Notes: a model not told the origin generated them from the letters alone. 64,000 nt of DNA from Aquisphaera insulae (GCF_011064615.1 NZ_JAALJH010000040.1:16698-80697); one strand, 5' to 3'; positions 34,780 to 43,985 are shown, counted from the first letter of the stretch. Numbers and translations: made by a program.

Positions 34780-35952
34780 TCAGGACCGGAAGAGTGCCGT
34801 CGGCGCGTGCGTCCGGCCGGGCAGCACCGACGATGGATCGAGGTTCAGCCAGCCGGCCAGGAGCGAGGCGTACAGGTCGCGGAAATCCACCGTGAACGCG
34901 ACGTCGCCCTCGGTCGTGTTCTTGAGGTCGGGCACGCCGCCGGCCAGGCCGGGGGTGACGGACGAGCCGAGGACGAGCACCGGGGCCGCGGCGCCGTGGT
35001 CGGTGCCGTGCGACCCGTTCTCCTCGACCCGGCGGCCGAACTCGGAGAAGACGACGAGGGCGACGCGATCCTCGAGCGACCTCTCCGCGAGCCCGGCCTG
35101 GAAGCGGGCCAGGGCGGCGGAGAGCTGCCGCAGCAATTCCTGGTGGGCGTACTGCTGGCCGGCGTGGGTGTCGAAGCCGTCGAGCGACGCGTAATAGACA
35201 CGCGAGCCGACGCCCGCGGCGATCAGGCCGGCGATCGTCGCCAGGCGGGCCTCGAGGCCCCCCGGCTCCGAAACGGCAACGTCCCGATGGGCGGACGCGG
35301 CCTTCGCGCTGATGAACCTCGCGGCGGCCATGGCCCGCGCGACGCGGCGGGTTGGGTCGTCCGTGTCGTCGCCTCGAATCGAGGCGTTGTCCCCCAGCCG
35401 CGCCCCCTGGCGGAGGCGCAGGCTGTCCAGGTCCGCGACCGCGAAGGGAGCGACGGAGCGACCCTGGACGGCCAGCGGTGCGGCCCCCTGGCCGACGAAG
35501 CACGGGGGAACGCCTCCCGTGCGGGAGTCGGCCGCGCGGCCCAGCCAGCCGGCCGTCGGGGTCGGCTCGAGGCCGCCGGACTGCCAGATCTCCATCGATC
35601 GGAAGTGGGAGCGATTCGGCTTCGGGTAGCCGACGTTCATCACCGTGCGGAGCTTGCCCGCGTCCCAGAGCTTGTGCAGGTCCTTCATCGCTGGGTGCAG
35701 GCCCAGATGGTCGTCCAGCTTGAGGACCTTGTCGGGCTCGATCCGGAGCGTGGGCCGGGCCTTGTGGTAGAGGTCGTCGCGGTAGGGGATGACGGTATTC
35801 AGGCCGTCGTTGCCCCCGGTCAGCTCGACGACGACGAGCACGCGATCGTCCCGGCCCGGCCCCGCGGCCGCCGCGGCCCGTTGCCAGAGGCCGGGGAGGC
35901 CGGCGAGTGCCCCGACCGAGCTCGTCTTCGCGAGGAACTGGCGGCGATTCAT
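34780..35952 (-). CDS. DUF1501 domain protein (sulfatase-like, Tat-exported)
   Basis: This 390-residue protein begins MNRRQFLAKTSSVGALAG, a twin-arginine signal, and continues with VLVVVELTGGNDGLNTVIPYRD, VMNVGYPKPNRSHFRSMEIWQSG and VVFSEFGRRVEENGSHGTDHG, the hallmarks of DUF1501, a distant relative of alkaline phosphatases and sulfatases. The start at 35952 has an AAAGGAGG site; the longer open frame upstream is a shadow of the DUF1800 gene. It follows DUF1800 by 14 bases, the usual planctomycete pairing. The physiological substrate is unknown. Confidence 0.95.
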   Translation of the reverse strand: MNRRQFLAKTSSVGALAGLPGLWQRAAAAAGPGRDDRVLVVVELTGGNDGLNTVIPYRDDLYHKARPTLRIEPDKVLKLDDHLGLHPAMKDLHKLWDAGKLRTVMNVGYPKPNRSHFRSMEIWQSGGLEPTPTAGWLGRAADSRTGGVPPCFVGQGAAPLAVQGRSVAPFAVADLDSLRLRQGARLGDNASIRGDDTDDPTRRVARAMAAARFISAKAASAHRDVAVSEPGGLEARLATIAGLIAAGVGSRVYYASLDGFDTHAGQQYAHQELLRQLSAALARFQAGLAERSLEDRVALVVFSEFGRRVEENGSHGTDHGAAAPVLVLGSSVTPGLAGGVPDLKNTTEGDVAFTVDFRDLYASLLAGWLNLDPSSVLPGRTHAPTALFRS

Positions 35953-35966
35953 GGCGAATCCTCCTT

Positions 35967-37346
35967 TCAGGCGAGATGGGCTTCCGGGAACGATGCGAGC
36001 AGGCGGAGGGCCTCGACGTGCGACTTCGGCGCGGCCGCGCGGATCTCCTCCGCCCGGCCCCCGCCGCCGGCCAGAAAGGAGTCGGCGACGGCGGCGGCCC
36101 AGGCGGAGGGCGAAGCGTCGGATCCGGGATCGCGGAGCCGCGGCTCGACCCCCTGCCCCGCGGTGGCCTCGGCGACGAAGTTGGCCCGCGCGATGAGCCA
36201 GGGGGCACCCAGCCAGGAGAAGCCTCCGGGCCAGCCGGCGACGCTGGGCGGGTCGAAGAGGGTCTGGCCCATCCGGACGAGGTGGACGTCGATCGTCGCC
36301 GGGTCGGGCGCGGGCCGCCGCCAGCCGCTGGCGCGGACCAGGCCGATCGCGAAGTCGACGGGCGACTTCACCCGCCGGCCGCGAACGGCCTCGGAATGGA
36401 AGATCCGCGAGCTCAGGATGATCTCGATCCCCTTGCGGACGTCCACGTCGTCGGCGGTCCGGATCCGGTCCCCGAGCGCGGCGACGAGCGCGGCGGGCGG
36501 CGGCTCGATGTCGTCGAGGAACGTGACGTAGAGCCGCCCGGCGATCCGGTTGGCCGCGGCCGGGTGGGCGGAAGCGATCCGGACGAGGTCCGCCGGGCCC
36601 CAGCGGCCGGTCCGCCCAAGCAGGTCCTTCTCGCCGTCGTCGTGGCGCCTCGGATCGAACACGACGCGCGTCTGCATGTCGTCGTCGTTCCTGCGCCGAT
36701 ACCCCGTGAGCGCCCGGGCGGCGGCCTTCACGTCGGCCTCGCGGTAGGAGCCCTCGCCGAGGGCGAAGAGCTCGAGGAACTCGCGGCCGAGGTTCTCGTT
36801 GGGCTTCTCCCGGTCGCTGTCCGCGCCGTCGAGCCAGGTCTGGAGCGCGACCGAGTCGATCATCGCGCGGTGGAGCTTCGAGATCGGGGCATCCCAGAGG
36901 GCCCGCATCGCCTCGTTCTGATCGAGCATGGCGAGCGGGCTCTCCACCTTGCGGGCGCCCGTCGCATAATGCCCGTGCCAGGCCAGCGTCATCCGCTCCC
37001 GGAGCGGGTGCGGGCTGTTCAGCAGCCGGAAGATCCAGGCCAGGCGGACGCGACTCATCGACGGGTCGCGGCGAGTGGAGTCGACCATCGCCGCGGCGAT
37101 CTCGTCGAGCTCGCTGCGGGACCGGCCGGCGGCGTCCTCCGGATCGCCCGCGAGGATGGCCGCGATCGCCGCCTCGTGGCCGAGCCGCACGTCCCTCTCG
37201 AGCCGTGCGGGGCTCGCCCCGAAGCCCGCCCGCCGGTGCAGGTGGGCCGCGCGGGCGAGGTGGAATGCCCCGTCCCGCGGCGGAGAATACGGCTCCCAGG
37301 CCGCGGCCGGGTCGTGCTGCCATGCCCCTGTGATCTCAGTTGCCAT
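35967..37346 (-). CDS. DUF1800 domain protein
   Basis: This 459-residue protein has the DUF1800 pattern: HLHRRAGFGASPARLERDV near the start, MTLAWHGHYATGARKV, NENLGREFLELFALGEGSYREADVKAAARALTGY, and a C-terminal GQTLFDPPSVAGWPGG. The function is unknown, but it is nearly always paired with DUF1501 as here. Its start overlaps the end of the M56 peptidase gene by 11 bases, which links both to the BlaI/BlaR-type regulators. Confidence 0.95.
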   Translation of the reverse strand: MATEITGAWQHDPAAAWEPYSPPRDGAFHLARAAHLHRRAGFGASPARLERDVRLGHEAAIAAILAGDPEDAAGRSRSELDEIAAAMVDSTRRDPSMSRVRLAWIFRLLNSPHPLRERMTLAWHGHYATGARKVESPLAMLDQNEAMRALWDAPISKLHRAMIDSVALQTWLDGADSDREKPNENLGREFLELFALGEGSYREADVKAAARALTGYRRRNDDDMQTRVVFDPRRHDDGEKDLLGRTGRWGPADLVRIASAHPAAANRIAGRLYVTFLDDIEPPPAALVAALGDRIRTADDVDVRKGIEIILSSRIFHSEAVRGRRVKSPVDFAIGLVRASGWRRPAPDPATIDVHLVRMGQTLFDPPSVAGWPGGFSWLGAPWLIARANFVAEATAGQGVEPRLRDPGSDASPSAWAAAVADSFLAGGGGRAEEIRAAAPKSHVEALRLLASFPEAHLA

Positions 37347-40300
37347 CCTGGCCCTCCTTCTTGCTCGATGAGATGTCGCCGAGGTCGCGATCCTCGCCCG
37401 GCTTGAGAGGCTCCACGGCCTTGAACGAGTGGCCGGCGCCCGGCGTGTACCAGCCCACGAAGAATCGGACGCCGGGAATCAGGCCGGTGTAGCGGAAGTC
37501 GGCCGGGTAGACCTGCTTCAGGGGCTCCGTCGTGAACTGCTGGTAGACCTCGGCGGATCCATCGTGATCGAGCTCCTTGACCTGCGCCCCGCTGTCCGCG
37601 AGCTGGATCCAGGGCAGGATCTGCGACCCTTCGAGGAGCTTGCCGTCGGCGTCCAGGATGCGGCCGTGCATCGAGGCGGTTGGCAGGAGCGTCACCTCGA
37701 TCGGCCCCTGGCGCGCGGGGTCGGCCTTCAGTTCGGCGACGAGGCCGTGCTTCTGGTCCGTCGACAGGAAGAAGACGCGATAGGTCCGCCCCGGCTCGGC
37801 CCCGGTGAGGCGGAAGAGGCCATCGGAAAACGGCTGGGGGGAGACCCAGTTGTTGAAGAGACGCGCCGCTATTTCCGGGCACCAGGCCAGGACGTCGCCG
37901 GCGGTCGAGCCGTCGGGGAGTATGATCCTCGCCTCGAGCGGGGTGCCTCTCCTCAGCTTGATCGTCACCTCCGGCGGGCTCCCCTTCCCTTCCTCGGGGA
38001 CGTCGATCCGGGCGAGGCCATGGAGACGGGGTGCGGATTCGTACCCGAAATCGAGCGGCTTGGCCTCGAACCGGATGTAGCCCTTGTCCGGGGCCTCCAC
38101 GCCGATCACGCCCGGGCCGGCGGCGCCGGTGATCGCGAACCGGCCGTCGGCGTCGGTGAGCGCGGGGCTGCGGAAGTCGTCGGCGCGGGTGACCTTAGAG
38201 TTCTTCCGGGTCGGCTGGTACTGGACGCTCACGTTCGCGAGGGGCTTGCCGGTGTCCTCGTCGGCGACCTTGCCGCGGATCACGGGCCCGCGCCGCAGGG
38301 CCAGGTCGATCCGCAGTTCGGGCTCGCCGGCCGGCCACCGCATCACGCCCTTCTGCGCGGACATGTAGCCGGAGCTCGCCGAGGGGTAGGCGTGAACCCA
38401 GTAGCTCTCGCCCTCCTTGTCGGAGACACGGTAGCGGCCGTTCGCGTCGGTCTTCGTCCGAATGGCCATGCCGCCGTGCTTCCGCATCGGCGTGACGCCG
38501 ACGGTAATGCCGGCGAGCGGCTTCTTCGTGGCCGCGTCGGTGATTGTTCCGACGACCGGCCGGGCGACGGTGAGCGTGTGGGAGAACTCGCGGGGGAGCG
38601 GCTTGACGCTGAAGGCCTCCTGCCAGGGTGTGGGACTGGTGCTCTCGCCGGTGGAGATCGTCAGCTCCTCGACCGCATAGTCCGGGTGATGCACGGAGAT
38701 CGTTGCGAACATGCCGGCGGGGACATGGCCGTCGATGAAGAACTTGCCCGACTTGTCGGTGTGGAAGTCGCGGGGGAAGAACGCGGGGAGGCCATCATCG
38801 GGGACCTCCAGCTTGTAGTCCATGAACCGGAGAACTTTCAAGTTTCGCCAGTCGCCGCTGGAGTAGTCCTTGAGTCGCACGGTAGCCTCCGCGGCGGGCT
38901 CACCGCCGGGCGTGAAGAGCCGGCCGACGATCCCGACGGCAGGATCGAGGCGGATCTCCACGGGCTTGTCGTCGAGGGCGACCGAGGCGGAGCTCGGGGC
39001 AAGCCCCTGCTGGTGGGCGACGACCATCGACCGGGGCTCGTTGGTCCCCGGCTTCTTGACCCGAGCCCGGAGGGTGAAGCGGCCCTGGTCGTCGGCCGTC
39101 GCTCGGGCCAGGATCTTCATGCCCCGCTTCCCGTAGTCGGGGTGGTCGTGGGGTAGCGTGAGGTTGGATTGGAGGGGGCTATCGGGCCCAATCCAGAGGA
39201 CCTCCGCGCCGGCGATCGGCTCGCCCTTCGCGCCGCGGACGACGCCCTCGACGGTGGTCTCCTTTCCGTCTGTTTGTGAATCGTCCGAGGCCTCCTTCGT
39301 CGGGGGCCGCTCGCCCGCGGCGAGGGCCTTCGCCCGCCGTTCCTGGGCGAGGGCCAGGGCGAGGACCAGGCCGAGGCAGGCCCCGGCGATGAGTACGCTC
39401 CACAATCGACCGGTGCGCGGCATGGGAGATCCCTCCTTGAGAATGTGGCGGACGCGGGCGACCAGCCCGGATCGGCTGGAAACGGCCGCCGGCACGAGCG
39501 GGCGGCGTCGATTGGCGGCGAGGTTGAGCAGGGCCTCGGCGTAGTCGTCGGGGGAGACGCTGCGGGCATGGGCGAGCGCCCAGTCGTCGCAGGCGAGCTC
39601 GGCGAGGTCGGCCATCCGCGACCGGAGGAGCCAGGCGAGCGGCTGCCAGGGGAGGAGGCAGGTGAGCAGCTCGGCCACGAGAGCGGAGGCGTGGTCGGCC
39701 CGCTTCCAGTGTGCCAGCTCGTGGCAGAGGATCGCCGCGAGGCGATCGTCGGGCTGGGCCTGGGAGTGGTCGGGGACGATGAGCACGGGGCGGCGTCCCC
39801 AGCACCAGACGACCGGGCAATGGACCTCGCGGGAGGCGCGGAGGTGCGGCGACCACGGCAATCCGAGGCTCGCGGCCGCCGCATCGGCCGCGGCCAGGAC
39901 GGCCGAGTCGTCGAGGACGCGGGCACGGGCCTTGACCCGCGCGGCCGCGGCGAACGAGGCGAGCAGACGCAGCAGGCCGAGGGCCGCGAGGAAGAGCCAG
40001 CTCGCGACGAGGATCGTCGAGGTCGACGGGATGGGCGAGATCGCGGGTCGTTCGGGCGTCACGTCGCGGGCGTCGACCATGCTGGGCGTTGGCGTTGGCG
40101 TCGGCATCGGCTGCGCTGGCCCCATCGTCGGCGGCCCCGGCGATGCCGGCGCCGGCGCGGCCGCGAGCGTGGTCGTCGGCTCGGCCCCCGGCCCGAGCAG
40201 GCCCACGTCGAGCCGCTTCGCGACCAGGGCGGCGGGCGTCACGACGAGCCCGCCGATGGCCGTGGCCAGGAGCAGGCGATGGGCCCGCGACGGCCGCATC

Positions 40301-40428
40301 CGGATCAGGCGAGCGGCGACCAGGCCGAGCGCCAGGACGACGGTGGATTGCCAGGCGACCTGAACCGCGATCGCCGGCCAGGGGGCGGATTGCCATTGCA
40401 GCCAGGGGAGTCCCGTCATGACGATCAC
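37336..40428 (-). CDS. BlaR1-like M56 metallopeptidase with carboxypeptidase-regulatory-like repeats
   Basis: This 1030-residue membrane protein has helices near 20-40, 50-70, 137-160 and 335-360, and the M56 zinc site HELAH (236-240) with a downstream ELACDDWA motif. In BlaR1 the sensor is a penicillin-binding domain. Here the C-terminal 650 residues are instead several beta-sandwich repeats of the carboxypeptidase-regulatory type (for example VEGVVRGAKGEPIAGAEVLW and VVGTITDAATKKPLAGITVG). The start is GTG 40428 overlapping the blaI-like stop; ATG 40419 is an alternative. It probably senses an envelope signal and cleaves the repressor encoded upstream. Confidence 0.9.
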   Translation of the reverse strand: MIVMTGLPWLQWQSAPWPAIAVQVAWQSTVVLALGLVAARLIRMRPSRAHRLLLATAIGGLVVTPAALVAKRLDVGLLGPGAEPTTTLAAAPAPASPGPPTMGPAQPMPTPTPTPSMVDARDVTPERPAISPIPSTSTILVASWLFLAALGLLRLLASFAAAARVKARARVLDDSAVLAAADAAAASLGLPWSPHLRASREVHCPVVWCWGRRPVLIVPDHSQAQPDDRLAAILCHELAHWKRADHASALVAELLTCLLPWQPLAWLLRSRMADLAELACDDWALAHARSVSPDDYAEALLNLAANRRRPLVPAAVSSRSGLVARVRHILKEGSPMPRTGRLWSVLIAGACLGLVLALALAQERRAKALAAGERPPTKEASDDSQTDGKETTVEGVVRGAKGEPIAGAEVLWIGPDSPLQSNLTLPHDHPDYGKRGMKILARATADDQGRFTLRARVKKPGTNEPRSMVVAHQQGLAPSSASVALDDKPVEIRLDPAVGIVGRLFTPGGEPAAEATVRLKDYSSGDWRNLKVLRFMDYKLEVPDDGLPAFFPRDFHTDKSGKFFIDGHVPAGMFATISVHHPDYAVEELTISTGESTSPTPWQEAFSVKPLPREFSHTLTVARPVVGTITDAATKKPLAGITVGVTPMRKHGGMAIRTKTDANGRYRVSDKEGESYWVHAYPSASSGYMSAQKGVMRWPAGEPELRIDLALRRGPVIRGKVADEDTGKPLANVSVQYQPTRKNSKVTRADDFRSPALTDADGRFAITGAAGPGVIGVEAPDKGYIRFEAKPLDFGYESAPRLHGLARIDVPEEGKGSPPEVTIKLRRGTPLEARIILPDGSTAGDVLAWCPEIAARLFNNWVSPQPFSDGLFRLTGAEPGRTYRVFFLSTDQKHGLVAELKADPARQGPIEVTLLPTASMHGRILDADGKLLEGSQILPWIQLADSGAQVKELDHDGSAEVYQQFTTEPLKQVYPADFRYTGLIPGVRFFVGWYTPGAGHSFKAVEPLKPGEDRDLGDISSSKKEGQDGN

Positions 40429-40823
40429 CTCTTCTTGTCGGCCCGCTTGCGTTCGAGCATCTTGCGGATGGCGGCGAGGTCGCCGTCGGACAGGTCCTCG
40501 TCGGCGATCAGGTGCTGGAAGAGCCGGAGCGGATCGCCCCCGAAGACCCGGCGCAGCAGTGCCCGGGCCGTGGAGGAGTCCGCCTCGTCGCGCGACTTCG
40601 TGGGAGCGTACACGTACACCCGCCCCTCGGCCCGATGGCCCAGCCAGCCGGCCTTCTCGAGCTTCTGCATCACGGAGAGCACCGTCGTGTAGGCGAGCTC
40701 CCCCCGTCGGGCCTCCGCGATCCGGTCCCGGACCTGCTGGACCGTCGCCTCGCCCATCTCCCAGACCGACTCCAGCACCGCCCGCTGGAGGTCCCCCAGG
40801 TTGTCGAGCGTCTCCTCGTCCAT
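40425..40823 (-). CDS. BlaI/MecI/CopY-family transcriptional repressor
   Basis: This 132-residue winged-helix repressor has the family start LGDLQRAVLESVWEMGEATVQQVRDRI and YTTVLSVMQKLEKAGWLGH, and a helical C-terminal dimerisation region. I start at ATG 40823. It overlaps the M56 peptidase gene by GTGA, the standard BlaI-BlaR arrangement, and has a strong promoter and operator-like dyad just upstream. Confidence 0.93.
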   Translation of the reverse strand: MDEETLDNLGDLQRAVLESVWEMGEATVQQVRDRIAEARRGELAYTTVLSVMQKLEKAGWLGHRAEGRVYVYAPTKSRDEADSSTARALLRRVFGGDPLRLFQHLIADEDLSDGDLAAIRKMLERKRADKKR

Positions 40824-40837
40824 GGCGACCTCTTTAA

Positions 40838-40854
40838 TACTATGAAGAGTAGTA
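40838..40854. promoter_or_regulatory. Candidate BlaI-type operator dyad
   Basis: TACTA (40838-40842) and TAGTA (40850-40854) form a perfect inverted repeat with a seven-base spacer, lying between the -10 box and the blaI-like start codon. MecI/BlaI operators have a similar TACA/TGTA dyad. Autoregulation is inferred from position. Confidence 0.5.
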
Positions 40855-40863
40855 CTTCGGTGG

Positions 40864-40892
40864 ATAGTAGATCCCGGCCTCGGGGAGGTCAA
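40864..40892 (-). promoter_or_regulatory. Candidate sigma-70 promoter of the BlaI-BlaR-DUF1800-DUF1501 operon
   Basis: On the minus strand TTGACC (40892-40887), a 17-base spacer and TACTAT (40869-40864) lie about 40 bases before the repressor start. The rest of 40893-41039 shows an AT-rich patch near 40990-41035 but no gene. Confidence 0.6.
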
Positions 40893-41150
40893 GCGAAATC
40901 TCGCGGAAATTGCTGGCCGCACTTTTGTCGGAGGGGGGGACGCGGGCCTGGGTTGAGTCCTCGCCGGTTGTGCCCGGGCTCCGCCCGACATGATATGAAA
41001 AAGAGAATAAAGAACAATGTGTGTCGATAGATAAGTCGGCGTGGATGGCGTGATTCATCCCCCGACCCGAGGGCGATCTCCGTTGAATCCGGATGGTGGC
41101 CCGTCGATGATGGGGCGCGGGGGACATCGCCGACGGGAGGCTTGCTCATC

Positions 41151-41897
41151 ATGACTCGGCGGCTCGAGATGCTTAAGGCGTGGTCGCGTTCGCCGGGCGG
41201 AGGCCGGATCCTGGCGTTCGGCGAGGCGGCCGTGCTGGGGCTGGCGATCGGGATCGCGGACACGCGTATCGCGGATGGTCCGAGCTGGCAGCTCCCGGCG
41301 TATCTGGTCGCCGGGTTCGTGCTCGGAGCTCGGCATGCGGGGCGGGCCATGCTCTGCTGGCTGCCGCTGGGCGTGGGGATGTACCTCGCCCATGTCGGTG
41401 CCATCGGTCTGGGCGTCAAGCCGCCGTACGTCGAGGAGAATGACCGGTTTGCCGAGATCTGCCTCCTCGAGCTGGTCCCGGCCGGTCTGGGCCTGATGGC
41501 AGGGGGTCTTGCCCGCAGGTTCCTGGCAGCCCGCGGGCCGTTCCGCCGGCCCGGCGTCCCACCGGTGCGATTCCTCCCCAGGACCACTCGCGATGTCCTC
41601 GTCGTGGTGGCCTGCCTGGCAGTGGGCCTTGCCCTCGTCCGTCGCGCCGCCTTTCCGCCCACGGTCTACGCGAAGGGGTTCACCGAGGCTCGCTTCGCCT
41701 TGATCCACGAGAGGATGACCGCCGACAAGGTCCTTGCGATCCTCGGCCCCCCGCTCACGAAACTCCGGGCGGGTGATGGTCCCGAGGCCTGGCTCTATAG
41801 CGATCAGTATCATGACACCGCCAACTTCGATCGCCGCTGGGTCTTCATGAAGGACGGCGTCGTCGAGTCGATCGTCAACGACTACTGGGAAGACTGA
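41151..41897 (+). CDS. Membrane protein with SmpA/OmlA (BamE)-like tail, copy 1
   Basis: This 248-residue protein has membrane segments at about 18-35, 45-65, 70-90, 105-125 and 150-170. After the last helix comes GFTEARFALIHERMTADKVLAILGPPL, a pattern like the SmpA/OmlA fold, then WLYSDQYHDTANFDRRWVFMKDGVVESI. I start at ATG 41151, with GGGAGG ten bases upstream, rather than TTG 41142. It is the first copy of a tandem pair. Function unknown. Confidence 0.75.
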   Translation: MTRRLEMLKAWSRSPGGGRILAFGEAAVLGLAIGIADTRIADGPSWQLPAYLVAGFVLGARHAGRAMLCWLPLGVGMYLAHVGAIGLGVKPPYVEENDRFAEICLLELVPAGLGLMAGGLARRFLAARGPFRRPGVPPVRFLPRTTRDVLVVVACLAVGLALVRRAAFPPTVYAKGFTEARFALIHERMTADKVLAILGPPLTKLRAGDGPEAWLYSDQYHDTANFDRRWVFMKDGVVESIVNDYWED

Positions 41898-42091
41898 TCG
41901 CGCCCCCATTCCCTCGCTCGCCCGAGCACCACCGCGGCCCGCGCAAGGCCGAAAGCACGGATGCTGATGGGAACCTCCGCGTGGATGGCGTGGCGTGTTT
42001 CCGATCCGAGGGCGACCTCGGTAGAGTCCGGATCATGGCCCGTCCACGATCGGGCGCGTGGGACATCGCCAGCGGGAGGCGCTTGCTCATC

Positions 42092-42871
42092 ATGGCTCGT
42101 TGGCTCGCGATGCTTCGGGCGTGGTCGCGTTCGCCGGGTGGTGGCCGGCTCCTGGCGTTCGGCGAGGCGCTCGCGGCTGGTCTGGCGATCGGGATCGCGG
42201 TGACGTTCAGTTCGCTCAATCATCCGAACTGGCGACACTCCGCCTATCTGCTCGCCGGATTCTTGCTCGGGCTCCGTCATGCGGGCCGGGCGGTCTTCTG
42301 CTGGCTGCCACTGGGCGTGAGTCTCTATGTCGCCCACGTCGTCGCCATCATCCTCGGGGTGGGGCCTCCGCATGTCGAGGCGAACACCCGGATGGCCGAG
42401 GTCCGCCTCTTCGCCCTCATCCCCGCGGGCGTGGGACTGATGGCCGGTGCCCTGCTCCGCACGATCCTGGAGGCGTGCGACTCGCGCGACCGTGAGCACG
42501 GCCCGTCGGTTCGATTCCTCCCTCGCACCTCCCGCGACCTCCTCGTCCTCGTGGCCTGCCTCGGGATCGGATTCGGCCTCCTCCACCGCGCGGCCCATCC
42601 TCCCACCCTCTACGCGAGGGGTTTCACGGAAGCAGACTTCAGGAGGATCCGCAACGGCATGACCGCGGAGCAGGTTCTCGCGATCCTGGGCCCCCCGCTC
42701 AGGAAACTGCCGTGGGGCAACGGCTCCGAAGCCTGGCTCTATAGCAACAAGTATCACCGCCTGGCCAATTTCCACCGCCGCTGGCTGTTCCTGAGGGACG
42801 GCGTCGTCGAGTCGATCGTCCACGACGACTGGGCCGTCGAGTCGATCCTCGACGACGACTGGGAGGAGTGA
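42092..42871 (+). CDS. Membrane protein with SmpA/OmlA (BamE)-like tail, copy 2
   Basis: This 259-residue protein is the paralogue of 41151-41897, with the same helices and the GMTAEQVLAILGPPL motif. The start at 42092 has GGGAGG upstream. The C terminus carries an internal duplication: VESIVHDDW is followed directly by AVESILDDDW, so the tail is about ten residues longer than in copy 1. Function unknown. Confidence 0.75.
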   Translation: MARWLAMLRAWSRSPGGGRLLAFGEALAAGLAIGIAVTFSSLNHPNWRHSAYLLAGFLLGLRHAGRAVFCWLPLGVSLYVAHVVAIILGVGPPHVEANTRMAEVRLFALIPAGVGLMAGALLRTILEACDSRDREHGPSVRFLPRTSRDLLVLVACLGIGFGLLHRAAHPPTLYARGFTEADFRRIRNGMTAEQVLAILGPPLRKLPWGNGSEAWLYSNKYHRLANFHRRWLFLRDGVVESIVHDDWAVESILDDDWEE

Positions 42872-42996
42872 GATCCCGCCCGCTCTACGGGGATGGTCCT
42901 TCCACGGATCTCCATCGCCGCCCGTTTCCCGGATTTCTCCGAAGAAATCCTTGAAATCGACGACGCCCCGGAAGTACATTGAGACCTTGTCGCAAT

Positions 42997-43011
42997 TGAG
43001 ATTGAATCTCA
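42997..43011. promoter_or_regulatory. Perfect palindrome upstream of the DUF1559 gene
   Basis: TGAGATT-G-AATCTCA (42997-43011) is a 7-1-7 perfect palindrome in an AT-rich patch, about 55 bases before the start codon. It looks like an operator but no cognate regulator is adjacent. Confidence 0.4.
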
Positions 43012-43066
43012 GTCTACGGAAATGACAATCGCCCACCGTTCTGCTATTCCCGCCATGGAGTCCCCG

Positions 43067-43981
43067 ATGGCCCGCCGCCCGAGTCCTCGCCACCCTCGAA
43101 TCGCCTTCACCCTGATCGAGTTGCTGGTCGTGATCGCGATCATCGCGGTCCTGATCGCCCTGCTCTTGCCGGCGGTGCAGTCGGCCCGGGAGGCGGCGCG
43201 GCGGGTGCAGTGCGTGAACAACCTGAAGCAGCTCGGGCTGGCGATGCACAACTACCAGGATGTGAACGGGGCGCTGCCGATGTGCTTCGTGACCGGGGCC
43301 TCGGCGCCTTACGTGTCGATCCTGCCGTTCCTCGAGCAGGCCCCGCTGGCGAACGCGTACAACTTCAACCTGCTCTGGAGCGTCCCCCAGAACACGACGG
43401 TGGCCACCACGATCGTGGATGCGTACCAGTGCCCGGCGAACCCGAACGCGGGGACGCTGTCGCCCAACAGCGGCTTCGCCACGAGCGACTACACGGTGCT
43501 CCGCAATGCCATGGCCTGGCAGACCAGCCACGCGATGTTCGAGTGGGAGAAGTCGTGCAAGTTCAGCCAGGTGACGGACGGGCTCTCGAACACGATCATG
43601 CAATACGAGTCGGCCGGGCGGCAGCACTGGTACGTCTACAAGACGATGGACCCGACCAACCCGCCCTGGAACTACTACGGCAGCCCCAACTGGGGGTGGG
43701 ACATCGAGGCATGGTCCGGGCTCCAGAACGGCGGCTGGTTCTTCGTGGTGGCGGTGACGCTCAAGCCGGGCAACGTGACGCCGGACGTCGCCTGGGGGGC
43801 TGGCTCGGCCATCCTCAACGTGAGCAACTGGTACGGCGGGGGGTACTCGTTCCACCCCGGCGGCGTGAACATGGGGATGGGGGACGGCTCGGTCCGGTTC
43901 GTCAAGGAGTCCACGTCGACCTCGGTCCTCAGCGCCCTCAGCTCGCGGGACGGCGGCGAGATCATCTCCGCGGAGTTCTGA
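43067..43981 (+). CDS. DUF1559 domain protein with prepilin-type N terminus
   Basis: This 304-residue protein has the type IV pilin-like cleavage motif at F14 (AFTLIELLVVIAI, Glu at +5) and a hydrophobic helix to about residue 38, followed by the planctomycete LLLPAVQSAREAARRVQCVNNLKQLGLAMHNY block. The C terminus has YSFHPGGVNMGMGDGSVRFV, the H-x-G-G motif of the family. The start at 43067 has GGAG six bases upstream; earlier in-frame ATGs (43022, 43055) exist. It is likely a pseudopilin-like secreted or surface protein. It forms a cluster with the lipoprotein gene downstream. Confidence 0.93.
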   Translation: MARRPSPRHPRIAFTLIELLVVIAIIAVLIALLLPAVQSAREAARRVQCVNNLKQLGLAMHNYQDVNGALPMCFVTGASAPYVSILPFLEQAPLANAYNFNLLWSVPQNTTVATTIVDAYQCPANPNAGTLSPNSGFATSDYTVLRNAMAWQTSHAMFEWEKSCKFSQVTDGLSNTIMQYESAGRQHWYVYKTMDPTNPPWNYYGSPNWGWDIEAWSGLQNGGWFFVVAVTLKPGNVTPDVAWGAGSAILNVSNWYGGGYSFHPGGVNMGMGDGSVRFVKESTSTSVLSALSSRDGGEIISAEF

Positions 43982-43985
43982 GCCG

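Larger units (their letters stand above)
41040..42871. repeat. Tandem duplication of about 940 bp
   Basis: The unit starting at 41040 and the unit starting at 41980 share both the upstream non-coding DNA (GTGGATGGCG start, GACATCGCC and GCTTGCTCATCATG near the start codon) and the full coding sequence. The copies have diverged at many positions, so this is not recent. Confidence 0.85.
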
